NCBI RefSeq assembly: GCF_023101205.1
Contig: NZ_CP078078.1
Span: 1,426,001-1,490,000, forward strand
Reading direction: 5' to 3'
Length of the DNA stretch: 64,000 nucleotides
Source of the DNA: Microbacterium aurugineum
Lineage (GTDB): Bacteria; Actinomycetota; Actinomycetes; Actinomycetales; Microbacteriaceae
Shown here: positions 36,815-45,850 of the stretch, in pieces
Layout of the letters: each line of letters opens with the position of its first letter
Position numbering within the stretch: position 1 is the stretch's first letter
Program-made: the position numbers and the translations under genes
Notes under the pieces: generated by a model
Databases searched by the model: none
What the model was told of the DNA's origin: nothing
Seen by the model: only the letters and a program-made list of their open reading frames with translations

Positions 36815-37305
36815 CGGGGCAGCGCCGCTTCGATCGCGCTGACGATCTCGGGGGCGTCCGGCTTCTGCTTCGGACGGAAGCGCAGGACGTCCCCGTCCGG
36901 CAACACGAGGAACTTCTCGAAGTTCCACTCCACCCGTCCGGCCTTCCCACCGGCATCGGGGGTCTCCTTGAGCGCCTTGTAGAGCTCGGCGGCGTTCTTG
37001 CCGTTCACCTTGACCTTGTCGGTGACGGGGAAGCTCACGCCGTAGGTGGTCGAGCAGAACTCGAGGATCTCATCGACCGAACCCGGCTCCTGACCGAAGA
37101 ACTGGTTGCACGGGAATCCGACCACGGTGAACCCGCGGTCACCGTAGAGACGCTGCAATTCCTCGAGCTGTTCGTACTGGGGCGTGAGGCCGCACTTCGA
37201 CGCGACGTTCACGACCAGCACCACATCGGCGCCGAGATCGTCGAGCGTCTTCTGCTCGCCTTTCGCGTCGGTGAACGGGATCGTGCGGAGCGAGGATTCG
37301 GTCAT
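36811..37305 (-). CDS. Glutathione peroxidase family protein (thiol peroxidase)
   Basis: The 164-residue protein has the peroxidatic NVASKCGLT with Cys38 (cysteine, not selenocysteine), FPCNQFFGQEPG with the catalytic Gln, and VEWNFEKFLV with the Trp and Asn of the catalytic tetrad. A second cysteine in the FPCNQF motif suggests a thioredoxin-dependent two-cysteine cycle, fitting a genus that makes mycothiol rather than glutathione (inference). The ATG at 37305 is chosen because a TAAGCT box ends six bases upstream; the ATG at 37311 would lie within that spacer. Confidence 0.94.
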   Translation of the reverse strand: MTESSLRTIPFTDAKGEQKTLDDLGADVVLVVNVASKCGLTPQYEQLEELQRLYGDRGFTVVGFPCNQFFGQEPGSVDEILEFCSTTYGVSFPVTDKVKVNGKNAAELYKALKETPDAGGKAGRVEWNFEKFLVLPDGDVLRFRPKQKPDAPEIVSAIEAALPR

Positions 37306-37311
37306 ATCCAC

Positions 37312-37317
37312 AGCTTA
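37312..37317 (-). promoter_or_regulatory. -10 box (TAAGCT) for the glutathione peroxidase gene
   Basis: TAAGCT on the minus strand ends six bases before the ATG at 37305. A GAGAAT at 37350-37355 on the plus strand is the matching candidate for dusB, nine bases before its ATG. Confidence 0.5.
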
Positions 37318-37364
37318 GATCGCCGCATCCCTCCCGGCTCCGCGTCTGGGAGAATAGAGACGAC

Positions 37365-38516
37365 ATGACTCTCGCCACCGCCGCCCGCCCCCTTCGCATC
37401 GGTCCGATCGATCTCGACGTGCCGGTCGTCCTCGCACCCATGGCGGGGATCACGAACACCGCATTCCGACGTCTGTGCCGTGAGTACGGAGCCGGACTCT
37501 ATGTGAGCGAGATGATCACCTCGCGCGCACTCGTCGAACGCAACGAGACGACGATGCGACTCATCAGGCACCACGAGTCCGAGACCCCGCGCTCCATCCA
37601 GCTCTACGGCGTCGACCCGAAGACCATCGCGGAAGCGGTGCGCATCATCGTCGCCGAAGACCACGCCGATCACATCGACCTCAACTTCGGGTGTCCGGTG
37701 CCGAAGGTCACCCGTCGCGGCGGGGGAGCGGCGTTGCCCTGGAAGTCGAAGCTGTTCGCAGACATCGTCGATCAGGCCGTCAAAGCCGCCGGGGATGTGC
37801 CTCTCACCGTCAAGATGCGAAAGGGCATCGACAAGGATCACCTGACGTTCCTCGATGCCGGTCGAGCCGCCGAAGATGCCGGCGCGGCTGCTGTCGCGCT
37901 GCACGCGCGCACCGCGGGCGAGTTCTACTCCGGACACGCAGACTGGAACGCCATCGGCGAGCTGAAGCAGGCCGTCACCAGCATCCCGGTGCTCGGCAAC
38001 GGCGACATCTGGTCGGCCGACGACGCCGTGCGGATGATGGCCCAGACCGACTGCGACGGGGTCGTGGTCGGTCGCGGTTGTCTCGGACGCCCGTGGCTGT
38101 TCGGCGAACTCGCCACGGCATTCGGGGGCGAGGGAAAGGTCGTCGACGCGACGCTCGGCTTCGTGGCGGACGCCTTCCGCCGACATGCCGAACTGCTCGT
38201 CGAGTTCTTCGAGGACGAGGACCGGGGCTGCCGGGATGTGCGCAAGCATGTGTCGTGGTACTTCAAGGGGTATCCGGTCGGTGGGGACATCCGGACGGGA
38301 CTCGCCACCGCGTCCAGCCTGGCGGAGATCGACGAGCTGCTCGGACGGCTCGATCACACGGCGCCGTACCCCGGCGCGGACGCGGAGGGCCAGCGCGGAC
38401 GGGCAGGACACCCCAAGCGCACGGCGCTGCCGGACAAGTGGTTGGAGTCGCGCGAGCTCGCGTCCTCCGCCTCGGAGATGATGCGTGGAGCGGAGATCGA
38501 GAACAGTGGCGGCTGA
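37365..38516 (+). CDS. dusB: tRNA-dihydrouridine synthase
   Basis: The 383-residue flavoenzyme has VLAPMAGITNTAFRRL at the N-terminus, NFGCPVPKVTRRGGG with the catalytic cysteine, the FMN-binding IPVLGNGDIW and GVVVGRGCLGRPW, and a C-terminal helical RNA-binding domain. It reduces uridines in the tRNA D-loop. It starts the dusB-dgt-dnaG operon; its stop overlaps the dgt start region by eleven bases. Confidence 0.95.
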   Translation: MTLATAARPLRIGPIDLDVPVVLAPMAGITNTAFRRLCREYGAGLYVSEMITSRALVERNETTMRLIRHHESETPRSIQLYGVDPKTIAEAVRIIVAEDHADHIDLNFGCPVPKVTRRGGGAALPWKSKLFADIVDQAVKAAGDVPLTVKMRKGIDKDHLTFLDAGRAAEDAGAAAVALHARTAGEFYSGHADWNAIGELKQAVTSIPVLGNGDIWSADDAVRMMAQTDCDGVVVGRGCLGRPWLFGELATAFGGEGKVVDATLGFVADAFRRHAELLVEFFEDEDRGCRDVRKHVSWYFKGYPVGGDIRTGLATASSLAEIDELLGRLDHTAPYPGADAEGQRGRAGHPKRTALPDKWLESRELASSASEMMRGAEIENSGG

Positions 38517-39891
38517 CTCCCCGGTCGGGCTTCGCGCCGACGGCTACGATGCGCGAGACGCCGAGCGCTTCTTCGCCGAGACCCATCGATCCGAGCGCAA
38601 CGACTTCGCCAGAGACCGCGCTCGCGTGCTGCACTCCGCCGCGCTGCGCCGTCTCGCCGCCAAGACGCAGGTGCTGAGCCCCGCGAGCACGGCGGACTTC
38701 GCGCGCAACCGACTGACCCACTCGCTCGAGGTGGCCCAAGTCGGACGGGAACTCGCGGTGGCACTCGGCGTCTCCGCGGATGTCGTCGATACCGCGTGTC
38801 TCAGCCACGATCTGGGACACCCGCCGTTCGGTCACAACGGCGAACGGGCACTCAACGAGTGGGCCGAGCACATCGGCGGCTTCGAGGGCAACGCGCAGTC
38901 GCTGCGCATCCTCACCCGGCTCGAGGCGAAGGTCCTCGACGATGACGACCGCTCCGTCGGCCTGAACCTGACCCGTGCGAGCCTCGACGCGACGTGCAAG
39001 TATCCGTGGACGGTGGACAGCCCCGTGCCGGATCCCGGGGGCCGCCTGAAGTTCGGCGTGTATCCCGAGGACGAGGCCGTCTTCCGCTGGATGCGCGAAG
39101 GCGCGCCTGGTCGGTTGCGCTGCATCGAGGCGGAGATCATGGATCTCTCCGACGACATCGCCTACTCGGTGCATGATTTCGAGGACGCGATCGTCAACGG
39201 CTACGTCGATGTCGCCCAGCTCGCGGACCCCCTCGCCCACGATGCCCTCGTCGGACGCATCCAGCAGTGGGTCGGATACGACTTCACCAGGGACGAGCTC
39301 GCCGATGCCCTGTATCGCCTGGCATCCCAGCCGATGTGGCTCGCGTCGTTCGACCGTTCCCGTCAGGCTCTCGCCCGCCTGAAGAACCTGACGAGCGACC
39401 TGATCGGCCGCTTCGCCCGCGCGTCGGTCTCCGCCACCAAAGACGCCTACGGTTCGACCGCACTCGTGCGCTACAACGCGCACGTGATCGTGCCGCGGGT
39501 GGTCGAGGTCGAGATCGCTGTCCTGAAGGGGATCATGGGCCAGGCGATCGTGACGATCGAAGCGCGAAAAGGCGTCTACAAGGAGCAGCGGCGGGTGCTG
39601 AAGCGTCTCGCCGACGCGCTCTGGTCGACGGATGCGCTGTGGTCCGCCGGTTCGGACGTTCTCGAGCCCGCGTTCGCCGCGGACTTCGTGGCGGCCGAGG
39701 ACGATGCCCAGCGTGCGAGGGTCGTGGTCGATCAGATCGCCAGCCTCACCGACCAGAGCGCGATCGACTGGCACAATCGCCTGGTCGGGGAGATCGATCC
39801 TGCCGAGGTCGGCATCTGGACCCCGCGTCACGCACGACCCGGTGCGCGCGCGCACACCGAGCGGCGGCCCGTCGCCGAAGGGGCGCACTGA
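38506..39891 (+). CDS. dgt: Deoxyguanosinetriphosphate triphosphohydrolase-like protein
   Basis: The 461-residue HD-domain protein has [19 protein letters not shown] and [16 protein letters not shown], giving the H...HD...D metal site, and [17 protein letters not shown] further on. It hydrolyses dNTPs to nucleoside and triphosphate. The start GTG 38506 is preferred; GTG 38485 would add seven residues inside dusB. The stop overlaps the dnaG ATG by one base. The dgt-dnaG order is standard in actinobacteria and links dNTP pools to priming. Confidence 0.95.
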   Translation: MAADSPVGLRADGYDARDAERFFAETHRSERNDFARDRARVLHSAALRRLAAKTQVLSPASTADFARNRLTHSLEVAQVGRELAVALGVSADVVDTACLSHDLGHPPFGHNGERALNEWAEHIGGFEGNAQSLRILTRLEAKVLDDDDRSVGLNLTRASLDATCKYPWTVDSPVPDPGGRLKFGVYPEDEAVFRWMREGAPGRLRCIEAEIMDLSDDIAYSVHDFEDAIVNGYVDVAQLADPLAHDALVGRIQQWVGYDFTRDELADALYRLASQPMWLASFDRSRQALARLKNLTSDLIGRFARASVSATKDAYGSTALVRYNAHVIVPRVVEVEIAVLKGIMGQAIVTIEARKGVYKEQRRVLKRLADALWSTDALWSAGSDVLEPAFAADFVAAEDDAQRARVVVDQIASLTDQSAIDWHNRLVGEIDPAEVGIWTPRHARPGARAHTERRPVAEGAH

Positions 39892-41753
39892 TGCCACGCA
39901 TCCGGCAGGCCGACGTCGACGAGGTCAAGGCGCGCACGAACATCGCGGACATCGTCGGTGAGCGGGTCGCTCTCAAGTCGGCCGGCGTGGGATCGCTCAA
40001 GGGCCTGTGCCCGTTCCACGATGAGAAGAGCCCCAGCTTTCACGTGCGTCAGCAGGTGGGCTACTACCACTGCTTCGGCTGCGGCGAGTCGGGCGATGTC
40101 TACTCGTTCCTGCGCGAGATGGATCACATCAGCTTCACTGAGGCCGTCGAGCGCTTGGCCGGACGCATCGGATACACCCTGCACTACGAAGACGGGGGAG
40201 CGGCACCGGAGACGAGCGGTCGAAGTCGCCTCTACGCGGCGAACACGGCGGCGGCGGAGTTCTTCCGGGCGCAGCTGCTGTCGCCGGACGCCGAGGCCGG
40301 CCGTCGCTTCCTCGGAGAACGCGGATTCGACGCCGGTGCCGCCGCGCACTTCGGAGTGGGGTTCGCCCCGCGCGGGTGGGACGGGATGCTCAAGGCCCTC
40401 ACGGCGCAGGGGTTCACCCGCGAGGAACTCAGCACGGCAGGACTCGTCTCGACCGGACAGCGGGGGGTCTACGACCGGTTCCGTGGGCGTCTGGTGTGGC
40501 CCATCCGCGACGTCTCCGGTCAGACGATCGGATTCGGCGCGCGCAAGCTCTTCGATGACGACAACGGGCCCAAATATCTGAACACCCCGGAGACCCCGAT
40601 CTACAAGAAGGCGCAGGTCCTCTACGGACTCGACCTCGCGAAGCGGGACATCGCGCGGGGCGATCCTCGACGTGTCGTGGTGGTCGAAGGGTACACCGAC
40701 GTGATGGCGTGCCACCTGGCCGGTCTCACGACGGCCATCGCGACCTGTGGCACGGCGTTCGGCACCGAGCACATCAAGGTGCTGCGTCGTGTGATGGGCG
40801 ACGACAACGCCTCGGGCGAGGTCGTGTTCACGTTCGACGGCGACGAGGCCGGTCAGAAGGCGGCGCTGCGTGCGTTCACCGAGGACGATCGATTCAACGC
40901 ACAGACCTTCGTCGCGGTCGCACCGGATGGGCTCGATCCGTGCGATCTGCGACTCCAGCGGGGCGACGCCGCCGTGCGCGGACTGATGGACAAGAAGCAG
41001 CCGATGTTCGAGTTCGCGATCGACCGCAAGCTGGCCGGCTTCGACCTCGGCACGGTGGAAGGACGCGTCGGTGCTCTTCGCGCCGCAGCACCGATCGTGG
41101 CGGAGATCCGCGACCGGCTTCTGCGCCCGGGCTACGAACGGGTCCTGGCACGCCGGCTCGGGATGGATCCGACCGAGGTGCGCAGCGAGGTCGAGCGCGC
41201 GGCCCGCGGTGCCTCGATGGCTCCGCCGGTGCGTCGGGAGGCTCCGCAACAGGTCGATGGGGCGACGGGTGCGCCCGTGATGGCGCCGGTCACGCTGGCG
41301 ACTCTGCCGCGCAGCCCCGATGTGGCCGTTGAGCGCGACGCCCTGATGGGCGCCCTGCAGTACGGGCATCAGGTCGACCAGGCACTGCTGAGCAGGGCAC
41401 TGGCCGTGCCGTTCCGCACTCCGGGGCTGGACGCGGTGCGCGAAGCCGTGGTGGGGGCGCCGGATCGGACGAGGGCGGGCTGGGTGACGGAGGCGGTGAA
41501 CGCGGTGCGTGAGCCGTATCGTTCGCTCGCCGGTGAACTGCTGATGACTCCGTTCCCTGCGCGCGACGAGGAGCGGGCCGTCGCGACCGTGTCAGACCTG
41601 GCCCGCAGACTCGTGCTGCGCCAGCTCGAGTCCGAGAAGCAGGAGCTCCTCGGGGCGGTGCAGCGTGTGCCCGCAGACTCCGACGGCGGACGTGCGCTGC
41701 GCATGCGCCTGCGCGACATCGACGCCGAGCGTCAACGCTTCGCCGAGTCGTAA
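39891..41753 (+). CDS. dnaG: DNA primase
   Basis: The 620-residue primase has the N-terminal zinc finger ([25 protein letters not shown]), the RNA-polymerase core with TOPRIM motifs [12 protein letters not shown] and [11 protein letters not shown], and a C-terminal helicase-interaction domain after a Pro/Ala-rich linker near residues 440-470. It makes RNA primers at the replication fork. The ATG overlaps the dgt stop codon. Confidence 0.97.
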   Translation: MPRIRQADVDEVKARTNIADIVGERVALKSAGVGSLKGLCPFHDEKSPSFHVRQQVGYYHCFGCGESGDVYSFLREMDHISFTEAVERLAGRIGYTLHYEDGGAAPETSGRSRLYAANTAAAEFFRAQLLSPDAEAGRRFLGERGFDAGAAAHFGVGFAPRGWDGMLKALTAQGFTREELSTAGLVSTGQRGVYDRFRGRLVWPIRDVSGQTIGFGARKLFDDDNGPKYLNTPETPIYKKAQVLYGLDLAKRDIARGDPRRVVVVEGYTDVMACHLAGLTTAIATCGTAFGTEHIKVLRRVMGDDNASGEVVFTFDGDEAGQKAALRAFTEDDRFNAQTFVAVAPDGLDPCDLRLQRGDAAVRGLMDKKQPMFEFAIDRKLAGFDLGTVEGRVGALRAAAPIVAEIRDRLLRPGYERVLARRLGMDPTEVRSEVERAARGASMAPPVRREAPQQVDGATGAPVMAPVTLATLPRSPDVAVERDALMGALQYGHQVDQALLSRALAVPFRTPGLDAVREAVVGAPDRTRAGWVTEAVNAVREPYRSLAGELLMTPFPARDEERAVATVSDLARRLVLRQLESEKQELLGAVQRVPADSDGGRALRMRLRDIDAERQRFAES

Positions 41754-41777
41754 CCCCGCGCGGCATCGCGCAGCGGG

Positions 41778-41783
41778 CAGGAT
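41778..41783 (+). promoter_or_regulatory. -10-like box (CAGGAT) for the orphan ABC ATPase
   Basis: CAGGAT ends six bases before the ATG at 41790. The first base is not T, but spacing matches the leaderless pattern seen elsewhere; the intervening GGAGAC is too close to act as a usual ribosome-binding site. Confidence 0.35.
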
Positions 41784-41789
41784 GGAGAC

Positions 41790-42563
41790 ATGTCCCGCAA
41801 GCCCGAACCCAAGAACGCCATCGATTGCTCCGATCTGGTGATCGACCGGATCGGTCATGGCATGCCGACGCGGGCCGTCGACGGTGTCACGTTCTCGCTC
41901 GCGCCCGGGGAGCTCATCTGCGTCGCGGGGCCGACCGGATCCGGGAAGTCGACGCTGGTGGCGGCCCTCGCCGGCTCCACCGATCCCTCGGTGAAGGTCG
42001 TCGGAGGCAGCGCACAGGTGTGCGGGGTGAACGTCCGCCGCCCCGGACGCAAGCACCGGATCCTCACCTATCGCGCCGGTTTCGTCCCCCAAGGGGCGGG
42101 CGCCGATCTTCCGCCGCGCCTGACGGTCAACGAGGTGATCGCCGAACCGATCCTGATCCGCGAACGGCGGGTCAACACCAAGGCTCTGTCGATCCGCGTG
42201 GCCACGCTGCTGGACGAACTCCACCTTCCGCTCGGGACGGCGGCGAAGTTCCCCTATGAGCTCAGCGCCGGTATGCGTCAGCGCGTGGCGATCGCCCGCT
42301 CCTTCGTCCTCGAGCCGCGGGTGCTCATCGCGGATGAGGTGCTCGCCAACCTCGACCTCGAGGTCCGCCCCGTGGTCTTCGATGCGATCACCCGTCGCCG
42401 CAAGGAACAGTCGATGGCGGCGCTGCTCGTCACGAACGACGCGGACTTCATCCGCGAACTGAACGCCGAGACTCTCATGCTCCGTGGTGGTCATGTGGTC
42501 GCCCGCGGTGTCGGCCGGGATCTGCTCTGGGTGCCGAACGCGGAGTCGGATTCGCGGCGCTGA
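41790..42563 (+). CDS. Orphan ABC transporter ATP-binding protein
   Basis: The 257-residue protein is a single ABC ATPase: Walker A GPTGSGKST (about residues 49-57), Q-loop GFVPQGAG, signature LSAGMRQRV, Walker B VLIADEV and D-loop NLD. The H-loop position reads LVTNDAD with asparagine instead of histidine, so hydrolysis may be altered. No permease or binding protein is adjacent: dnaG is upstream and tRNA-Asn downstream. It resembles the peptide/nickel (DppD-like) branch. It could serve a distant permease or be non-transport. Monocistronic. Confidence 0.85.
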   Translation: MSRKPEPKNAIDCSDLVIDRIGHGMPTRAVDGVTFSLAPGELICVAGPTGSGKSTLVAALAGSTDPSVKVVGGSAQVCGVNVRRPGRKHRILTYRAGFVPQGAGADLPPRLTVNEVIAEPILIRERRVNTKALSIRVATLLDELHLPLGTAAKFPYELSAGMRQRVAIARSFVLEPRVLIADEVLANLDLEVRPVVFDAITRRRKEQSMAALLVTNDADFIRELNAETLMLRGGHVVARGVGRDLLWVPNAESDSRR

Positions 42564-42659
42564 CGCCGACACGCCCGGCATACGCGAAGGGCGCCCCGGT
42601 GTCATGAACTTCGTCGGGAGTTTGCTAAGCTTGTCGAGTTGCCCGCGCAGCGGGCGCAT

Positions 42660-42735
42660 TCCTCGGTAGCTCAATTGGCAGAGCAGCCGGCTGTTAACCG
42701 GCAGGTTCTTGGTTCGAGTCCAAGCCGGGGAGCCA
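42660..42735 (+). tRNA. tRNA-Asn (GTT anticodon)
   Basis: All four arms fold: acceptor 42660-42666 with 42725-42731 (one G-T pair), D arm GCTC/GAGC, anticodon stem GCCGG/CCGGC with loop CTGTTAA and anticodon GTT at 42693-42695, and T arm CTTGG/CCAAG with TTCGAGT. Discriminator G and an encoded CCA (42733-42735) complete it. A TGCTAAGCT sequence near 42623-42631 is a possible extended -10. The terminator hairpin begins at the last CCA base. Confidence 0.98.
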
Positions 42736-42774
42736 ATGACGAAAGCCCCCTCTTCGGAGGGGGCTTTCGTCATT
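42735..42774. terminator. Perfect 18-bp hairpin with TTCG loop after tRNA-Asn
   Basis: The arms 42735-42752 and 42757-42774 are perfectly complementary around a TTCG tetraloop. It ends the tRNA transcript and, read on the other strand, the convergent def-lipoprotein operon. Confidence 0.85.
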
Positions 42775-42807
42775 CCCACGGGCGCTCTGCGCACCCGGTG
42801 CGGATGG

Positions 42808-43296
42808 TCAGCGGGCTGCGCCCTCGAGCGTTCCTTCGACGGGGCCGGCCGGATCGGCGAGCAGGCAGGAGAGCACGCGTCCGTCTGGCTGGTCCCAGGT
42901 CTCTGCCGTGGGGGGGATCAGATACACGATGAGTGCCGACTTCTCGCGCGCGACTCCGACGAACTCGGTGAACGCCTCACCCACGCACTCCGTCGTGTAT
43001 GCGTCGACCGTTTCGATGCTGAAGTCCTCCTCCCGCACGGTGACCTGGTGGAAGACCTCTTCGTCGTGCGGTTCGTCGCACGGCACGACCTCGGCGTCCT
43101 CGGGCATCCCGGAGGCGGCTTCGACGCGGCAATCGCCGACCTGCACGGCAGGAGTCGTGACGTTTTCGGTCTCCGCGCCGTCCGCCGTCGAGCTCGGCTC
43201 CGGTGCGGAGGCGGATCCACCACAACCGGTCAGAACGACCGAGAGGGTCAGGGCGCCGGTGGCGAGGAACAGGGAGAGTCCGGGATGGAGCTTCAT
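42808..43296 (-). CDS. Lipoprotein with septum-formation-like (PF13845-type) domain
   Basis: The 162-residue protein has a type II signal peptide (MKLHPGLSLFLATGALTL, lipobox LTGC near residue 25), a Ser/Ala/Pro-rich linker and a domain with VGDCRVEA, VVPCDEPHDEEVFHQV and TTECVGEAF. The pattern VGDC...PC..PHdxEVF is that of septum-formation domain proteins common in actinobacteria. Function is not established. ATG 43296 is preferred because GAAGG lies nine bases upstream; ATG 43305, which overlaps the def stop, is the alternative. Cotranscribed with def. Confidence 0.75.
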   Translation of the reverse strand: MKLHPGLSLFLATGALTLSVVLTGCGGSASAPEPSSTADGAETENVTTPAVQVGDCRVEAASGMPEDAEVVPCDEPHDEEVFHQVTVREEDFSIETVDAYTTECVGEAFTEFVGVAREKSALIVYLIPPTAETWDQPDGRVLSCLLADPAGPVEGTLEGAAR

Positions 43297-43301
43297 TCGG
43301 G

Positions 43302-43868
43302 TCATCCTTCGAGGTCGTCCACGCCGGGCATCCAACTTGCGCCCGGGCGTCCCCATCCACGCTTGCGCGCGATCTTCTGCACGGTCTTCCAGTCCCCGTC
43401 GGAGAGGCGATCCACGTAGAGGATGCCGTCGAGGTGGTCGAACTCGTGTTGCATGATGCGGGCACGCCATCCGTCCACGTCGATCGAGACAGGCTGCCCG
43501 TCGAGGTCGGTCGCTGTGACGCGGACGCGCTCGGAGCGTCGAAGCGGGAACCGCTCGCCGGGGAAAGACAGGCAGCCCTCCGACTCCAGCTCCGGGTCGG
43601 GGTCGCCCGGCTCCAGGGGAACCATCCAGAGCTCCGGATTGATGAGCACGCCGCGCCAGGGCTCATCGTCGTCGTCGACGTAGGCATAGGTGTAGATGCG
43701 CAGGGGCACACCGACCTGAGGTGCGGCGAGCCCGACGCCCGGGGCGGTGTCCATCGTCTCGAACATGTCCTCGACGAGGGTGCGGATCTCGTCCGTGATC
43801 TCGTCGACGGGTGAAGCGGGGGAGTGCAGGACGGGGTCGCCCATGATGCGAATCGGTAGTACAGCCAC
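43302..43868 (-). CDS. def: Peptide deformylase
   Basis: The 188-residue metalloenzyme has all three motifs: GVGLAAPQVG, EGCLSFPG (metal-ligand Cys) and HEFDHLDG (HExxH with both ligand histidines). It removes N-formyl groups from nascent proteins. The GTG start is set by a TAGGGT box six bases upstream. A short acidic tail follows KRGWGRPGASW. It leads the small minus-strand operon def-lipoprotein and is divergent from the DMT transporter. Confidence 0.97.
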   Translation of the reverse strand: MAVLPIRIMGDPVLHSPASPVDEITDEIRTLVEDMFETMDTAPGVGLAAPQVGVPLRIYTYAYVDDDDEPWRGVLINPELWMVPLEPGDPDPELESEGCLSFPGERFPLRRSERVRVTATDLDGQPVSIDVDGWRARIMQHEFDHLDGILYVDRLSDGDWKTVQKIARKRGWGRPGASWMPGVDDLEG

Positions 43869-43874
43869 GTCACA

Positions 43875-43905
43875 ACCCTAGTCGGCACGATGCGGCAGGT
43901 AGGCT
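43875..43905. promoter_or_regulatory. Divergent -10 boxes of def and the DMT transporter
   Basis: TAGGGT on the minus strand (43875-43880) lies six bases from the def GTG at 43868. TAGGCT on the plus strand (43900-43905) lies six bases from the GTG at 43912. Both transcripts would be leaderless, and only 43 bases separate the two start codons. Confidence 0.55.
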
Positions 43906-43911
43906 CATATC

Positions 43912-45039
43912 GTGACTGCTGGGGTGTGGATGAATGCGGTGGACGACGTCGGCGACCAGCTCGTCGGCGCCTTTCAGAACCCCGGTCTGCTTCTGGGGAT
44001 CCCTCTCGCCCTCGCCGGCGCCGTCTTCATGTCGCTGGGAGCGCAGTATCAGCACCGCGGCGTGGAGAAGGTCGAGCGTCTCAGCGGCTCCGACGGCGCG
44101 TCAGGACTCAGCTTCGACCAGATCCGGCGCCTGCTGACGCGGCCGTCGTGGCTCATCGGCACGTTGATGCTCGGGCTCGCCGTGGTCTGCCAGCTCGCGG
44201 CTCTGGTGAAGGCCCCGCTGATCGTCGTCCAGCCCCTCGGGGCGATCGCTCTCGTGATCACGACCCTCCTGAATGCGCGGGTCTCCGGTCATGCTCCGAC
44301 GAAACAGTCGCTCACCGCCATCGTGTGCTGCGTCGGCGGCATCTTCCTCTTCGTCTTCTTCGCGGCGATCTATGCGACCGAGCAGGAGGTGACCGATCGT
44401 GAGCTCTTCGTGATCCTCGCTCTGCTCCTGGTGGTCATCATCATCCTCGGCGGCGGCTGGCTCATACTCCGGCACCGCATGCGCGCGCTGTTCTACGTGA
44501 TCGGCGCCGGCGTGCTCTACGGTTTCGTCGCCACGCTCGCGAAGGTCGTCATCAAGCGCATCGAGGCCGGGCAGTTCGAGTGGATCACGGCGATCTGCGT
44601 GCTCGCGCTCGTCGCAGCAGCAGCCGTCGGTGGCTACTTCGTGCAGACCGCGTACAGCTCGGGTCCGCCCGACCTCGTCATCGCCGGGCTCACGGTCGTC
44701 GATCCGCTCGTCGCCGTCGTCATCGGCATGGTCGTCCTCGGTGAAGCCGCGGCAGCTCCCCCCTGGGTGATGGCGATCTTCGTGATCGCGGGCGCCATCG
44801 CGGTGTGGGGAGTCGTCGGGCTCGCCCGTTACCACCCGCAGGTACTCAGCGAGAGCCAGGAACTGGGGATCGCGCGCGGCAGCACCTCGCCGGAAACGTC
44901 CCAGACCACACCGGCGGCTGCCGGCACGTCCGTGCCCCCTCCGGCCTCTCCCGGTACCCCCGGGGCCACGGATCGTCCGGACAACCCGGAGGATCCGCGC
45001 GAGCAGCCGTGGCGTTCCGGTTCGCCGGAACAGCCCTAG
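43912..45039 (+). CDS. DMT-superfamily transporter (NIPA-like)
   Basis: The 375-residue protein has nine to ten helices (residues 20-310) with two DMT repeats. SLGAQYQHRGVEKVE in the first loop and GGYFVQTAYSSGPPDLVIAGLTVVDPLVAVVIG in the second repeat are typical of actinobacterial DMT/NIPA-type proteins; NIPA relatives carry magnesium, but the substrate here is not shown. The cytoplasmic C-terminal tail of about 65 residues is disordered, rich in Pro, Ser and Thr. The GTG start follows a TAGGCT box by six bases. Confidence 0.87.
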   Translation: MTAGVWMNAVDDVGDQLVGAFQNPGLLLGIPLALAGAVFMSLGAQYQHRGVEKVERLSGSDGASGLSFDQIRRLLTRPSWLIGTLMLGLAVVCQLAALVKAPLIVVQPLGAIALVITTLLNARVSGHAPTKQSLTAIVCCVGGIFLFVFFAAIYATEQEVTDRELFVILALLLVVIIILGGGWLILRHRMRALFYVIGAGVLYGFVATLAKVVIKRIEAGQFEWITAICVLALVAAAAVGGYFVQTAYSSGPPDLVIAGLTVVDPLVAVVIGMVVLGEAAAAPPWVMAIFVIAGAIAVWGVVGLARYHPQVLSESQELGIARGSTSPETSQTTPAAAGTSVPPPASPGTPGATDRPDNPEDPREQPWRSGSPEQP

Positions 45040-45065
45040 AGCGGCACCCCAGCCGCGATGTCCGT

Positions 45066-45845
45066 TCAGTAGGCCTGATCGATGAGGTCGGGGGAGACCT
45101 CGGCGGCGGCGGCCTCGTCCACGAAGAACACCGTGCGCTTGCGTCCCTTGGCGCCCGCGGCGGGCACGCTCGTGTAGCTGGCGCCTGCGAGGGCCAGACC
45201 CAGGGCAGAGGCCTTGTCTGCGCCGGTCAGCACCAGCCAGACGCGCTTCGACGAGTTCAGCACCGGGCGCGTGAGCGTCACACGCTCCGGCGGCGGCTTG
45301 GGCGAGTCACGGACGGCGAGCACTGCGGCATCCGTGACCGTGACCTCGTCGCGGTCGGGGAAGAGCGAGGCGACGTGGCCGTCGGGTCCCACTCCGAGGA
45401 AGCACACGGCGAAGGACGGCCATGCGTGGTCTTCGGTGCCGAAGCGGGCGAGCTCCGCCGCATAGGCTGCGGCAGACTCGTCCAGAGTGAGCCCGGTGTC
45501 GGGGCCGGCCACCTCATGCACGTTGTCGGCGGGTACCGGGATGTGGTCGAGCAGAGCCTGCCGCGACTGCAGGGAATTGCGGTCGGCGTCATCGCGCGGA
45601 ACGAATCGCTCGTCACCCCACCAGAAGTGCACCAGCGACCAGTCGATCTCGGCCGACCGAGGGTCTTCCAGGGTCGCGCGCAACACCGCTCCACCCATCG
45701 ATCCGCCGGTCAGGGCGATGTGGGCCAGACGACCGTTCCTCGTGCGCGCGCGGACACGCGTAAGGAATCGATCGGCGACACGGTGGGCGAGGGCGGCAGG
45801 TGTGGATTCCACCACGACCCGCTTCTCTGCGGATGATACCGGCAT
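45066..45845 (-). CDS. pgl: 6-phosphogluconolactonase
   Basis: The 259-residue protein matches DevB/Pgl: HIALTGGSMGGAVLRAT, VHFWWGDERFVPRDDADRNS and VCFLGVGPDGHVASLFP, the last holding the active-site loop. It hydrolyses 6-phosphogluconolactone made by Zwf. ATG 45845 is chosen since GGAG lies at suitable distance; GTG 45854, overlapping the opcA stop, would add three residues. It is the last gene of the tkt-tal-pgi-zwf-opcA-pgl operon. Confidence 0.95.
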   Translation of the reverse strand: MPVSSAEKRVVVESTPAALAHRVADRFLTRVRARTRNGRLAHIALTGGSMGGAVLRATLEDPRSAEIDWSLVHFWWGDERFVPRDDADRNSLQSRQALLDHIPVPADNVHEVAGPDTGLTLDESAAAYAAELARFGTEDHAWPSFAVCFLGVGPDGHVASLFPDRDEVTVTDAAVLAVRDSPKPPPERVTLTRPVLNSSKRVWLVLTGADKASALGLALAGASYTSVPAAGAKGRKRTVFFVDEAAAAEVSPDLIDQAY

Positions 45846-45850
45846 CGACG

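Noticed and set aside
42660-42774. tRNA-Asn as an integration (att) site for a mobile element
   Set aside because: No integrase gene, no repeated tRNA 3' end and no shift in base composition were seen downstream; the flanking genes are housekeeping.
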